Assembly (NCBI RefSeq): GCF_000025625.1
Contig: NC_013922.1
Location: 868,001 to 932,000 of the forward strand
Length of the DNA stretch: 64,000 bases
Origin: Natrialba magadii ATCC 43099
GTDB lineage: Archaea > Halobacteriota > Halobacteria > Halobacteriales > Natrialbaceae
Direction: 5' to 3'
In this document: piece after piece, positions 1 to 11,766 of the stretch
How positions within the stretch are numbered: position 1 is the first letter of the stretch
Layout of the letters: every line of letters starts with the position of its first letter
The notes under the pieces: generated by a model
What the model saw: the letters and a program-made list of their open reading frames with translations, nothing else
Databases searched by the model: none
Told to the model about the DNA's origin: nothing
Translations under genes and position numbers: made by a program

Positions 1-831
1 TGCGGGGCCTTCCTCGAGGATCTGGTCGGCCGCGGCGTCGAGAGCACGGATGTTTGCGGCCATGTGGGTGTAGGGGAACCACTCCTCGTCCTCGTCGGCG
101 GCGGTGCGCCAGGGCGTGAGGTTGGTGTAGTGGGCGCGGTTTTCGACGGTCTCGATGCGCTCCCAGGCGCGCTCGCTGATCGTTGCGGTCGAGAGGCCAG
201 GTGGTGCGCTGAAGCACTTCTGGCTCGCCCCAAGACAGACGTCGATCCGATCCGTTGGGACCGGCGTGCCGCCGAGCGAGGAGACGGCGTCGACGACGCT
301 GATGATGCCGTGTTCGTTGAGCACGTCCAGAACCGGACGGAGGTCGTTCAGCGTCCCGGTGGGGGTCTCGCAGTGGACCATCGTCGCCACGTCGAACGGC
401 TCGTCAGCGTCCTCGATGGCTGCCTCGACCGTATCGCGGTCGAGGGTCTCGTCCCAGGGGACGGAGCACGTGACCGGGTCGCCGTCGTACTGGGTGACGA
501 AGTCGGCGAAGCCGTCGCCGTAGCGGCCGTTCGAGAGACAGAGGACGCGGTCGCCCGGCGAGACGAGCGAGTCGATGGCGGCCTCGAGTCCGAGGATGCC
601 CTCGCCAGCGAGGATGGCGGTGTCGCGGCCGTCCGTGGCGGTGATACCGTCCGAATCAGCCGTGTGAATTCGCGTGAGTTTCTCGGCCAGCGCGCGGTAG
701 CACTCGAAGAACTCGGGTTCGAGGTCGGGGTTGGGAACCGGTTCGGCGAGGCGCTCTCGAACTGCGGGTGGGATCTCGGTGGGTCCCGGCGTCATGCGCA
801 GACGCTCGGGTACGTGGCAGTCGTTGGGCAT
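1..831 (-). CDS. Class V pyridoxal-phosphate aminotransferase (alanine/serine-glyoxylate type), 3' part missing
   Basis: The first 277 codons are in the window; the gene runs off its left edge. The start at 831 gives MPNDCHVPERLRMTPGPTEI; the TPGPTE motif near residue 14 is typical of alanine-glyoxylate/serine-pyruvate aminotransferases. The cofactor aspartate is D181 in SVVDAVSSLGG and the Schiff-base lysine is K205 in GASQKCFSAPPG. The family moves an amino group between alanine or serine and glyoxylate or pyruvate in the cytoplasm; the exact substrate cannot be read from the sequence. No same-strand neighbour lies close upstream, so it is probably transcribed alone. Confidence 0.9.
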   Translation of the reverse strand, partial: MPNDCHVPERLRMTPGPTEIPPAVRERLAEPVPNPDLEPEFFECYRALAEKLTRIHTADSDGITATDGRDTAILAGEGILGLEAAIDSLVSPGDRVLCLSNGRYGDGFADFVTQYDGDPVTCSVPWDETLDRDTVEAAIEDADEPFDVATMVHCETPTGTLNDLRPVLDVLNEHGIISVVDAVSSLGGTPVPTDRIDVCLGASQKCFSAPPGLSTATISERAWERIETVENRAHYTNLTPWRTAADEDEEWFPYTHMAANIRALDAAADQILEEGPA

Positions 832-1148
832 TGGTTTCTACCCGCGTCTACCGGCGGTGCGGACTAAAGTCGTCGGTATCCGGCACTCCCGGCCACCGGA
901 TCGGAACCGTAACAGTAGATAGTAGCACGGCTTTTATTCAGGACCTGAATTGGAAATTAATCGGAGCAATTCGGTCACTTCACGTGCATATTGACCGTTA
1001 GAAGATCTCTCACCTCAAATAAACTCCCTTAACAGTTCACCAGACCTTGGAGAAAACATAATGACTGGAAGCTAAATTCTATTGGGTAATGTTTAGTCAG
1101 TATGAGAGAATCATTCGGCAGAAAGACAAGTGTGATATGAGAATTCAA
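832..1148. other. AT-rich intergenic region, left edge of island
   Basis: No coding region is supported. Base composition falls sharply from about 930 onward compared with the GC-rich aminotransferase gene, marking the left edge of an atypical stretch that continues to the IS element at 3470. Confidence 0.6.
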
Positions 1149-1724
1149 CTATATATTCTGGTCATCGCGATAGAGATCAAATTCGACAGCTACCGGTTCA
1201 GTTGTTCCAAAATACACAAACCGATACCGTCCAGATGAAAGTGAGGGACACACAGTGAGTACGTCATCATCATCAACGAGTCCACTATCAGTCAATTCGA
1301 ACGTCCATTCGTATACTGTGCCAGGTCGATGACGACGTTCGACATCTATGTAATCCATGTTCCCTTCGATCACACCACGTACTTCTTCCCATCCTGCATC
1401 TGTATATACAAGAAAATTATAGTGGTCTCGGGTCGCGGTGTATTCTGAAGTGAAGGATGTGTTTCTGAGAGTAATCTCTACAGTATCACCATATCTGAAG
1501 GATGTGTCATTCACACGCAACGAGAACGATCCTGCATCACCTACTTCTCCTGTACCTCGGTTTGAGAGCCTATCAAAATCGTTGTCGTTACAATCAAGTG
1601 ATGATGGGACACTTTCCGGTTCACGACTCGGTGAGATTTCACCACTAGCCAATATTTGTAGGCAACCACTAAGACCTACAATAGCAACTCCAGTTGCACT
1701 CGCAAGATATTGTCGCCTATTCAT
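1149..1724 (-). CDS. Tat-exported lipoprotein of unknown function
   Basis: 191 residues starting MNRRQYLASATGVAIVGLSGC: a twin-arginine motif, a hydrophobic stretch and a lipobox (LSGC) ending at Cys21, so the product is probably exported folded and lipid-anchored outside the cell. I chose the start at 1724 because a TATA-like element (1747-1752) lies about 25 bp upstream, as expected for a leaderless haloarchaeal mRNA. The mature part looks like an all-beta Ig-like domain (YGDTVEITLRNTS, TVYEWTFELTDSG), a form seen in small haloarchaeal surface lipoproteins. Codon use is AT-rich, unlike neighbours to the right. The function is unknown. Confidence 0.75.
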   Translation of the reverse strand: MNRRQYLASATGVAIVGLSGCLQILASGEISPSREPESVPSSLDCNDNDFDRLSNRGTGEVGDAGSFSLRVNDTSFRYGDTVEITLRNTSFTSEYTATRDHYNFLVYTDAGWEEVRGVIEGNMDYIDVERRHRPGTVYEWTFELTDSGLVDDDDVLTVCPSLSSGRYRFVYFGTTEPVAVEFDLYRDDQNI

Positions 1725-1813
1725 GCATAATACATGTATTCCAGAGGATAAATGTTTATCCCCTGTTGGGGAACTATATGTATGGCTGTAAAATTGTCTG
1801 TGGAACAATTTAA

Positions 1814-3178
1814 TTAAACAATTGTATAATCCATTTCCTCTTCAATATCACCAATATAGTTACCGACTGATCTAGGGTGGGTACCCTGCGTAAGCGATGC
1901 TCTATGAAGTCCGACAACACGCATATTGTCAATGTCTCCATCATTATAAAAATAGGGTCCTCCTGAATCGCCATCACCATCTTCTTGGTCATTCGCTCTT
2001 ATCAGTTCAATCCTCATTGGTGTAACATTATCATTAATTTGACCCACTGAGTGTTCACATCGACCAGTGCGTCGTCCTTGTTGACAAATGTTTCCTGTAT
2101 ATTCCTGATCCTTGAGCCAGTCCTCTCCGACAATTTCAGATCCTAATGCTCCAGAAAACCCACCACCAATGTCAGATAGTTGGCTCCCAGCATTTACCCC
2201 ATCTTCCATTTCAATAAATGCGATATCCCAATCGCCATCGTGTTTAATTTCACCCACTTCGCCAATTTTATCATCGTCATATTGATATACAGATCGGCCT
2301 TCACCATCACTTGATGATTCATCATCAGTATCATATGTGATGTGACCATTTGTCAGAAAACCAACATCCTCTTCACTGTCCCGTTGGATACGAGGCCCGA
2401 GCGAACCACTACTGCTGTATCCGAACCAACCGGACTCCTCAATCGAAATACTACAACCAGTTCCCCGTAAACTATATCCATAATCATAACTCTCTTCGTA
2501 AAACCGTTCGTCAGAACCGTCTGTATTGTGACAGTCTTCATCAGAACATGCATCATTTGCTACAATATTGCTTTCGAATCTAACTGGAATGTCATCACGA
2601 GAAGCATTTTCAACAGATTCATGACCAATACTTCCTTCAGTAGTTTCAGGTACTTTCCTCATTATTTCGCTTAAATCAATATCGGGGGATCTAACACCGT
2701 CCAAAGTTTTGATTTCATCTATTTCTGATGGGTCCATATCCTTCTCTCCATCAATCGAACCAGGAACAGATATATCATAATTTACAACTACACTATATTC
2801 TTCGTTCTTACCTCTCCCATTGACATCCACACTAGATGAAATTAATTTACTATCCTCAATAGCATCAATCTTCTTCTGAATCCGTTCTGCTGCATCAAAT
2901 GCTGTTTCAACAACAATCCACTTGTCCCGTGGAATTGTATAATAGTTAGCCACCCGTTCGCCCGGCCTGTCTGGGAAAGGTGGATTATTGTATTCCTCTG
3001 CGTTCGATAAGTTGTAGTATTCCACTCTCGGAACTCTATCAGTGGGATCATCCGTCAATTCTTTGAGTTCTTCTTTCGAAATGTTCGCTGCAACACCTCC
3101 AGACATTCCCAACTTTGCAAGCGTGTCCATGAACCGTCGGCGTCCCATCAGCGATAATTTATTAGATTTTCCTCTCAT
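1814..3178 (-). CDS. Trypsin-fold (S1-like) serine protease
   Basis: 454 residues. The C-terminal half carries a readable catalytic triad: His279 in FLTNGHITY, Asp318 in GDWDIAFIE and Ser405 in GDGDSGGPYF, in the usual order. The N-terminus has RRRFMDTLAKLGMSGG at residues 13-28, a Tat-like segment but with a weak hydrophobic core, so export is uncertain. Residues about 30-200 are an unassigned acidic region that could be a propeptide or regulatory domain. Cysteine pairs near 211/216 and 365/374 may form disulfides, which would suit an extracellular enzyme. A TATA-like ATTTAAA about 25 bp upstream supports the start. It is AT-rich like the adjacent lipoprotein and is probably horizontally acquired with it. 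Confidence 0.8.
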   Translation of the reverse strand: MRGKSNKLSLMGRRRFMDTLAKLGMSGGVAANISKEELKELTDDPTDRVPRVEYYNLSNAEEYNNPPFPDRPGERVANYYTIPRDKWIVVETAFDAAERIQKKIDAIEDSKLISSSVDVNGRGKNEEYSVVVNYDISVPGSIDGEKDMDPSEIDEIKTLDGVRSPDIDLSEIMRKVPETTEGSIGHESVENASRDDIPVRFESNIVANDACSDEDCHNTDGSDERFYEESYDYGYSLRGTGCSISIEESGWFGYSSSGSLGPRIQRDSEEDVGFLTNGHITYDTDDESSSDGEGRSVYQYDDDKIGEVGEIKHDGDWDIAFIEMEDGVNAGSQLSDIGGGFSGALGSEIVGEDWLKDQEYTGNICQQGRRTGRCEHSVGQINDNVTPMRIELIRANDQEDGDGDSGGPYFYNDGDIDNMRVVGLHRASLTQGTHPRSVGNYIGDIEEEMDYTIV

Positions 3179-3469
3179 ACTATAGCTTCAGTATACTAAT
3201 ATTTAAACTCTTTTATTCAATATTACTTTTTTGATAATGCTGTTACATACAGTAAGGGTTTAAAATAATTTCTCGGGTGAATAATGAGGTTGTGTCGGTA
3301 AAAAGCCAAAAACAAGATCACAACCAATTAGTGATTTTGACACTGACTAGTTTCGGTACTTCCCGACCGGTGTGAGAGCCGAAGATAAAGCGTTGTTCTG
3401 GTTGGGAAAACGTCCGGTTGAGAGGATGTGTTCATCATACCTCAACCACATGGTGTTCTTTCGGATTCG
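3179..3469. other. AT-rich intergenic region, promoter of the protease
   Basis: It holds the protease promoter near 3199-3208 (read on the minus strand) and otherwise no supported gene. Composition returns to GC-rich near 3350. The arms ttcgg (3352) and ccgaa (3379) form a short imperfect inverted repeat that may be the end of an older insertion. Confidence 0.5.
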
Positions 3470-4212
3470 GCACTGTCTAGTTCAGCACCTTCTCAGCTGG
3501 CGTTCGGCCATTGAGCGCTTGATTCGGCCGATTGTGGTTATAGTGGTGCCTGAAGCGTCTCAGCCAGCGTCTTGCGCTGGTCGGACTGTCCCGCCAGAAG
3601 GAGTGAAAGCGGTCGATCCGCATCGAGACAGTCTGAAACCACTTTTCAACGTGGTTTCGCTCGCTGTAGTTGAGCTGACCGCTCAAGTCGTGACGCGCGA
3701 GGGCAATCAGATAGCCGCCAGCATCGACGAGAAACTCCGACTCGTTGAGATCGTGTTTCTCCGTAAGACGGTGCAGGAACGCCGCCGCGGGGTCAGTCCC
3801 GCGGCGGCTGTAGACGTCAATTTCGAGCAGTAGCTTTGATTCTGTGTCGATCGCGGTGTACAGCCACTTTTTCTCGCCGTCTACCTCGATTTGTTTCTCA
3901 TCAACCGCGACCCGCGACGGCTGCGCCGTCGGCGGGTCACTCTGCACTTCCGAGAGTTTGTGTGTCCAGTTCCAGATTGCGCCGTGAGAACGGTCAATGC
4001 CGAGTAATTCAAGAACTACGACGACTTCCCGAACCGACAAGCCCATCGAATGGAGACGCACCCCGAACACCCTGACGGGTGTCGGGGTGCGCTTGTTCTC
4101 CCAAACCTCATCACAATCCACGTCTAAGGTCTCTCTGAGCAGGTTGGCGAGTTGCATTGGACACTTCTCGCCACTACCTGTTCGTTCCTCAAACTCACAT
4201 CTAGACAGTGCC
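3470..4212 (-). mobile_element. IS6-family insertion sequence, complete, 743 bp
   Basis: The ends are perfect 12-bp inverted repeats: GGCACTGTCTAG at 3470-3481 and its complement at 4201-4212. They enclose one transposase gene whose stop codon falls inside the left repeat, a compact layout usual for haloarchaeal IS6 elements. The flanking 8-mers (3462-3469 and 4213-4220) do not match, so there is no target duplication; this fits an old insertion or one followed by recombination. The right end lies 31 bp upstream of the TATA box of the hydrolase gene at 4272. Confidence 0.85.
3477..4157 (-). CDS. IS6-family DDE transposase
   Basis: 226 residues from ATG 4157 (MQLANLLRETL), the usual start for this family; an upstream in-frame start at 4277 would lie outside the IS. 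It has an N-terminal helix-turn-helix region and a DDE catalytic core: D86 in VAVDEKQIEVDGEKKW, D145 in FLVDAGGY and E171 in NHVEKWFQ. The C-terminus HHYNHNRPNQALNGRTPAE is characteristic. The frame is intact, so the element may still be active. Confidence 0.93.
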   Translation of the reverse strand: MQLANLLRETLDVDCDEVWENKRTPTPVRVFGVRLHSMGLSVREVVVVLELLGIDRSHGAIWNWTHKLSEVQSDPPTAQPSRVAVDEKQIEVDGEKKWLYTAIDTESKLLLEIDVYSRRGTDPAAAFLHRLTEKHDLNESEFLVDAGGYLIALARHDLSGQLNYSERNHVEKWFQTVSMRIDRFHSFWRDSPTSARRWLRRFRHHYNHNRPNQALNGRTPAEKVLN

Positions 4213-4271
4213 CTGCAGATCACCGGTTCAAAGGGACTACCCTTATCGGTCGGGCCGTCACACACTCGCGT

Positions 4272-5006
4272 ATGCACGTCACGTTCCTCGGGACCGGGAG
4301 CGCGATGCCGACCGGTGAGCGCTTCCAGACCGGCATTCTCGTCCAGAACGACGGCCGACAGCTACTGATCGACTGTGGCTCCGGTGTCCTCCATCGCCTC
4401 CAGCAGTCCGGCGTCGGCTACGAGAACGTCTCAACGGTGTTGCTCACTCACCACCACTTGGACCACGTCGCCGACCTCCTCCCGTTGATGAAAGCCCGCT
4501 GGCTCGCCGGCGAGGAACACCTGGAAGTCGTCGGTCCGCAGGGGACCAAGGGGCTCCTTGACGACCTCCTCGACGTCCACGAATACATGCAGGACAAACT
4601 CGATCTGCAGGTACGGGAGGTCGTTCCCGGCGAGTTCACCGTCGCAGGCTTTGATGTCTCTGCCTACGAGACACGTCACTCGCTGCCGTGTCTGGCCTAT
4701 CGGTTCGACGACCGCTTCGTCTTCAGCGGCGACAGTGAGGCCTTCGCCGGGCTGGCGAACTTCGCCGAAGGCGCTGCAATCCTGGCTCACGATTGCTCGT
4801 TCCCCGACGACGTCGACGTGTCCAACCATCCGACACCGGAGACGCTCGGGCGTGAACTTGCGGGTCGAGAAATCGGCCGCGTTTACCTGACACACCTCTA
4901 TCCGCACACCGAGGGCCGTCACGAGGAGATGCTCGAATCGATCGGGCGACAGTACGACGGCGACGTTCGATTCGCCGAAGACCTCAAAACGATTTCAATC
5001 GAGTGA
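4272..5006 (+). CDS. MBL-fold hydrolase, ribonuclease Z-like
   Basis: 244 residues. It opens with MHVTFLGTGSAMPT and has LIDCGSG, the metal motif THHHLDH (residues about 57-63), FSGDSEAF, ILAHDCSF and a late THLYPH, the normal spacing for tRNase Z/arylsulfatase-type metallo-beta-lactamase proteins. At this length it lacks room for the long exosite of full RNase Z enzymes, so substrate assignment stays open. The start is fixed by the motif order and a TATA-like TTATC at 4243-4247, 25 bp upstream. The IS element inserted just outside this core promoter, so expression may be kept but upstream control lost. Confidence 0.85.
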   Translation: MHVTFLGTGSAMPTGERFQTGILVQNDGRQLLIDCGSGVLHRLQQSGVGYENVSTVLLTHHHLDHVADLLPLMKARWLAGEEHLEVVGPQGTKGLLDDLLDVHEYMQDKLDLQVREVVPGEFTVAGFDVSAYETRHSLPCLAYRFDDRFVFSGDSEAFAGLANFAEGAAILAHDCSFPDDVDVSNHPTPETLGRELAGREIGRVYLTHLYPHTEGRHEEMLESIGRQYDGDVRFAEDLKTISIE

Positions 5007-5130
5007 CAGGCTGAATACGCCCTGTGGTTCTTTTCGTGCTGGTGCAACGCATCTGATTTCGTGACAGTCAGAAATATGTAACTCTCCAAACACGTATAAG
5101 CGACCGCGTTTGTAGGATCATAACAACAGC

Positions 5131-5270
5131 ATGGTCCCCAGCGACGCATCACCGGCCTTGACCGCAACGGACCGACCAAGGACAAACCCGCAAACGGTTG
5201 CAAGCACCCGCAACAGGGTCCACAGCGGCCGGGCGCACTACCTACCGTCTGTCGAGACGGAGGAGACCAG

Positions 5271-5274
<4 letters not shown>
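5131..5274 (+). CDS. Possible small leaderless ORF translationally coupled to the RND exporter
   Basis: A 47-codon frame starts MVPSDASPALTATDRP and ends EETR, its TGA overlapping the ATG of the exporter (ATGA at 5271-5274). A TATA-like GTATAAGC (5095-5102) lies about 30 bp before its ATG, so the mRNA would begin roughly at this codon and the exporter would be read by coupling. The peptide has no recognisable domain. The alternative is an untranslated leader; a good Shine-Dalgarno-like GGAGGAG just before 5271 would serve the exporter on its own. Confidence 0.35.
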
Positions 5275-8662
<3,388 letters not shown>

Positions 8663-8666
<4 letters not shown>

Positions 8667-9412
8667 CCAGCGACGAGAGCGCCGCCATCGACGCCTTCGA
8701 ACGCCTCGGCCTCACCAGCTACGAGGCCAAGGTCTTCATCGCCCTCCAGCAACTCGGTTCCGGCACGGCCCGGGACGTCGCCCGAACGACCGATGTCCCG
8801 CGCTCACAGGTCTACAGCGTCGCCGAGAGCTTGGAGGAACGTGGTCTCCTCGCTGTTCAGCAGGCGAGTCCGATCCGCTATCGCCCGGTCAGCATCGACG
8901 AAGCCCAGACGACCCTCCAGAACCGTTTCGAGCGCGAACAGGAACGCGCGTTCGAGTACGTCGAGCAGGTCAAACGCGACTCCGCCGAGGAGGAAACCCA
9001 GGAGGACATCTGGACGGTTCGCGGCCGCGAACGCGTCGATGACCGCGTCGTCGATCTGGTCTCGAACGCCGACGACCGGGTCCTGTTCGGCACTCGACTC
9101 CCCGACCTCGTCACCCCCGCGCTGGGCGACGCACTCGAGAGCAGTGCCGCGGTCGGCGTCGCCGTCACCGTCGTCAGCCGTGACGAGGGCGTCCGAGACA
9201 GACTCGGCTCCCTCGAGGGAGTCACGACGGATCTCCCGCCGACACACCGCGAGGACGACGAGCGGTCGGGACGAATCCTCATCGTCGACGACGACGCGTT
9301 GTTGCTGAGCGTCGTCGACGACAGCGGCGGCGAAACCGCGATCTGGAGTTCAGGCTCGCTGTTCGCGTCCGTGCTGATTCAGCTGATCGAGGCGAGTGAG
9401 GAGCTTCGCTGA
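8663..9412 (+). CDS. TrmB-family transcriptional regulator
   Basis: 249 residues. The N-terminal winged helix-turn-helix (about 8-75: LGLTSYEAKVFIALQQLGSG, DVPRSQVYSVAESLEERGLL) is the TrmB signature. A predicted coiled region (85-110) and a C-terminal domain resembling the PLD-like half of TrmB proteins follow. Its ATG overlaps the stop of the exporter gene (ATGA), so the two are co-transcribed and it probably controls the exporter operon. The ligand is unknown. Confidence 0.85.
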
Positions 9413-9436
9413 CGGGCCGCAAACACCAGAATCATC

Positions 9437-9802
9437 TCAGCGGTGGCGACGGCGACCACGACCACGACCACGACCACGAACCTGCCGAATCACTCGCACA
9501 TTGTTCCCCACCGCAGCCACACCGACCACCGTAATCGCCAGCGGCACGAGCAGGTCGACTCGAGTACCCGGCGCGAACCGAGCCATCGCCACCGCGCCGA
9601 GGTAGAACGCCGCGAACAGCACGATCTTGAACAGCCCGAAGCGGACGACCCCCCACGCCGACGGTGGCTCACCGAGTAGCTGCCGTGCGAACGGCATTCC
9701 TTCCTCGATCTGGGTGTGTCTGAGGCCGACCGCGGTCGTCACGAGGTCGCCGATACCATAGGTAAGCACGGCGGCAAGCCAGAGCGTCGAACTGAGGGGC
9801 AT
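9437..9802 (-). CDS. Small membrane protein, haloarchaeal, unknown function
   Basis: 121 residues from ATG 9802 (MPLSSTLWLAAVLTYGIGDLVTTAVGL). Hydrophobic segments at about 5-27, 52-74 and 80-100 give three or four membrane helices. The last residues are an Arg/Gly run (RGRGRGRG) encoded by a GACCAC simple repeat, so the C-terminus may vary. The GDLVTT motif in the first helix recurs in a conserved haloarchaeal membrane family, but I cannot assign a role. It lies 70 bp downstream of pelA on the same strand. Confidence 0.7.
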   Translation of the reverse strand: MPLSSTLWLAAVLTYGIGDLVTTAVGLRHTQIEEGMPFARQLLGEPPSAWGVVRFGLFKIVLFAAFYLGAVAMARFAPGTRVDLLVPLAITVVGVAAVGNNVRVIRQVRGRGRGRGRRRHR

Positions 9803-9814
9803 GGCACGTGGCGG

Positions 9815-9857
9815 GGGGTGAGGGGTGAGAGGTGAGGGGTGAGGGGTGAGGGGTGAG
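9815..9857. repeat. GAGGGGTG tandem repeat
   Basis: Five or more imperfect 8-bp units (gaggggtg) fill the gap between the pelA stop and the following membrane-protein gene. On the plus strand the tract is G-rich and might fold as a quadruplex; no function is shown. Confidence 0.8.
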
Positions 9858-9872
9858 TACTCGAACTGCGGG

Positions 9873-10940
9873 CTACTCGAGTCGGTATCGTAACAGCGCC
9901 GCAATGCCACCGAGGTTCGAGAGCTGTTGGCCAGGCGGGAACTCACTCGAGAAGACGGTGACCTCGCCGCCTTTCTGTTCGGCCGTGCGCACGACCTGGT
10001 CGACGTCGATGGCCCACTCGCCGTCGGGGCCGCGCTCCTTGCGCAGGCGGTCGTCGAGGATGAGCAGGCGCTCGATCGCGCCGAACTCGGCGGCCTGCTG
10101 GACCTCCTCGGGGCCATACGCTGCCTTCGCACCCTGTGCGATGCGTTCGGTGAGTTCGTCGATGTACTCGGCCTCGCTCTCGATGCGCGTCTCCTGTTGG
10201 ACGTCTGCGACGGCACCGCGCTTCAGGACTTCGTGGACGCCCCGGTCACCGACGCTCGCCGTGTCGACCATCGTGATCTTCTCGGCGACTTCGGGCTCGT
10301 TGTCCTCGAGGTACGATCTGGCGTCCTGTTTCGTAAAGCCCGGTCCGGCGAGGATGATCGCGTCCGCGTCCTGTCGCCTGAGTACGTCGCCGAGTTCGGC
10401 GAACAGCTCTGAGCGTTCGCGGGCGTACTCCCCCTTTCCGGTGGGGCCGGTGATCGTGGCTCGTTCCTCGGTGCCGTACTGGGCGACCGTGTGCACGTGG
10501 GCCTGTCCTTCCTCGACGGTGGCGATGGCGACATCCGGGTTCTCGGTTGCCTCCTCGGCTTCCTCGAGACGGGCTTCCTGGTCGGGTTTGAAGCGCTTCT
10601 CGATCGAGAGCTCTTCGCGTTCCTCGACGTTCAGGGTGTGGTGAAAGCCGAGTTGGTCCTCGCGCGAACAGGCGACGATCTCGCCGCCGACGCGCAGTCG
10701 GTTCGCGAACTTGTGGAACTCGATGTCCTCGACGGCGATGGCGACCCACATGTGCTCGCGTTCGCCACCGGTATCTCGCATCTGATCGTCGTTACGCTGG
10801 ATCCGTCGGGTCGTATCGCCGGCAACGCGGTCGCCGGGCTCTAGCACGTACTGGAGGTGCCAGAGGTCGTCGACGCTCTCGGGGACGACGGTAACCCGCT
10901 CGCGTCCGCCGTCGAGCGGTTCCCGGTCTTTGATTTGCAT
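9873..10940 (-). CDS. pelA: mRNA surveillance protein pelota (aPelota)
   Basis: 355 residues, the normal archaeal length. The N-terminal Sm-like domain is recognised by the [15 protein letters not shown] and [10 protein letters not shown]-like blocks (here [10 protein letters not shown]). The central domain (about 135-265) and C-terminal L7Ae-like domain (about 270-355, [14 protein letters not shown]) follow the eRF1 fold. As in other pelota proteins there is no GGQ hydrolysis motif. It binds stalled ribosomes with an empty A site and, with aEF1-alpha and ABCE1, splits them. The rqcH gene 2.1 kb away acts in the next step of the same process. Confidence 0.95.
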   Translation of the reverse strand: MQIKDREPLDGGRERVTVVPESVDDLWHLQYVLEPGDRVAGDTTRRIQRNDDQMRDTGGEREHMWVAIAVEDIEFHKFANRLRVGGEIVACSREDQLGFHHTLNVEEREELSIEKRFKPDQEARLEEAEEATENPDVAIATVEEGQAHVHTVAQYGTEERATITGPTGKGEYARERSELFAELGDVLRRQDADAIILAGPGFTKQDARSYLEDNEPEVAEKITMVDTASVGDRGVHEVLKRGAVADVQQETRIESEAEYIDELTERIAQGAKAAYGPEEVQQAAEFGAIERLLILDDRLRKERGPDGEWAIDVDQVVRTAEQKGGEVTVFSSEFPPGQQLSNLGGIAALLRYRLE

Positions 10941-11143
10941 ACGGTGCTGTTCTCGGGGTCACGGTAAGTGCGTGACGGATCGGCCGGTGCAACGATAGTC
11001 ACGCACCGTCCAGGAGAGAAATCGGTGACAGGAACTATCTCACCCGAGTCGGTCGGTTCGGTGTAGAGTGGACAAATGTCGGAGTGGTTGCGTCCAACAG
11101 GGTTAGGAAGCGCCGTTATTACTTCTGTAGGCCTATCTCCCGT

Positions 11144-11704
11144 ATGAGTACGGAATATACGACTCGACTCGAAGACTTTGGTACTCGATCGCTGCTGACA
11201 CACGCCATTATGGCTGTGGCGTTCGTGGGCGCGATTTTGGGCGGACTGTTCGTCGATGGACAACTCGGGCTCGTCGCGTTCGTTTCACTCCTTGGCTTTG
11301 CCGCCGGTGCATGGGTCGTGCAGTCGATTCACTCGCTCGGAAACGCCAGAACTGACGATACCTATACTGGGATTCTGTCAGTGTTGCTCGATACGACCGG
11401 CGAGCGGACCTACCGTGGTCTCGATACGGGGAGACTCGCCCGACTACTTACACTCATCGCAGCCGTTACCGCTGTCTCGCTGCTGACTGCCGGACAGGTC
11501 CTGACCGGCATGCTGGCTTCGATCGGTATCGTCGCAATCGGCAGTGTCGCACTGATCACTGCGATGGTTGGTTTTCTGATCGCGCTCGGATCGTCCTACG
11601 ACGCGTCCGAACGAAAGCTGGCTATGGAAATCGACCAAAACCGCGATGAGGGGGGCGCAGAATCATTCGACGACCTGTCCGACACTGAGGACTCCGTCCA
11701 GTAA
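11144..11704 (+). CDS. Haloarchaeal membrane protein of unknown function
   Basis: 186 residues from ATG 11144 (MSTEYTTRLEDFGTRSLL). A TATA-like TTATTA at 11116-11121 lies about 25 bp upstream, so the transcript is probably leaderless. Two hydrophobic pairs (about 20-65 and 102-150) give four membrane helices; the tail is acidic. No motif suggests a function. Confidence 0.75.
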   Translation: MSTEYTTRLEDFGTRSLLTHAIMAVAFVGAILGGLFVDGQLGLVAFVSLLGFAAGAWVVQSIHSLGNARTDDTYTGILSVLLDTTGERTYRGLDTGRLARLLTLIAAVTAVSLLTAGQVLTGMLASIGIVAIGSVALITAMVGFLIALGSSYDASERKLAMEIDQNRDEGGAESFDDLSDTEDSVQ

Positions 11705-11766
11705 GCAGTCGTTCGGTGAGTGGATAGCGGGCGTCTCCGGTATCCACACCGTTCCGCATGACGCAC

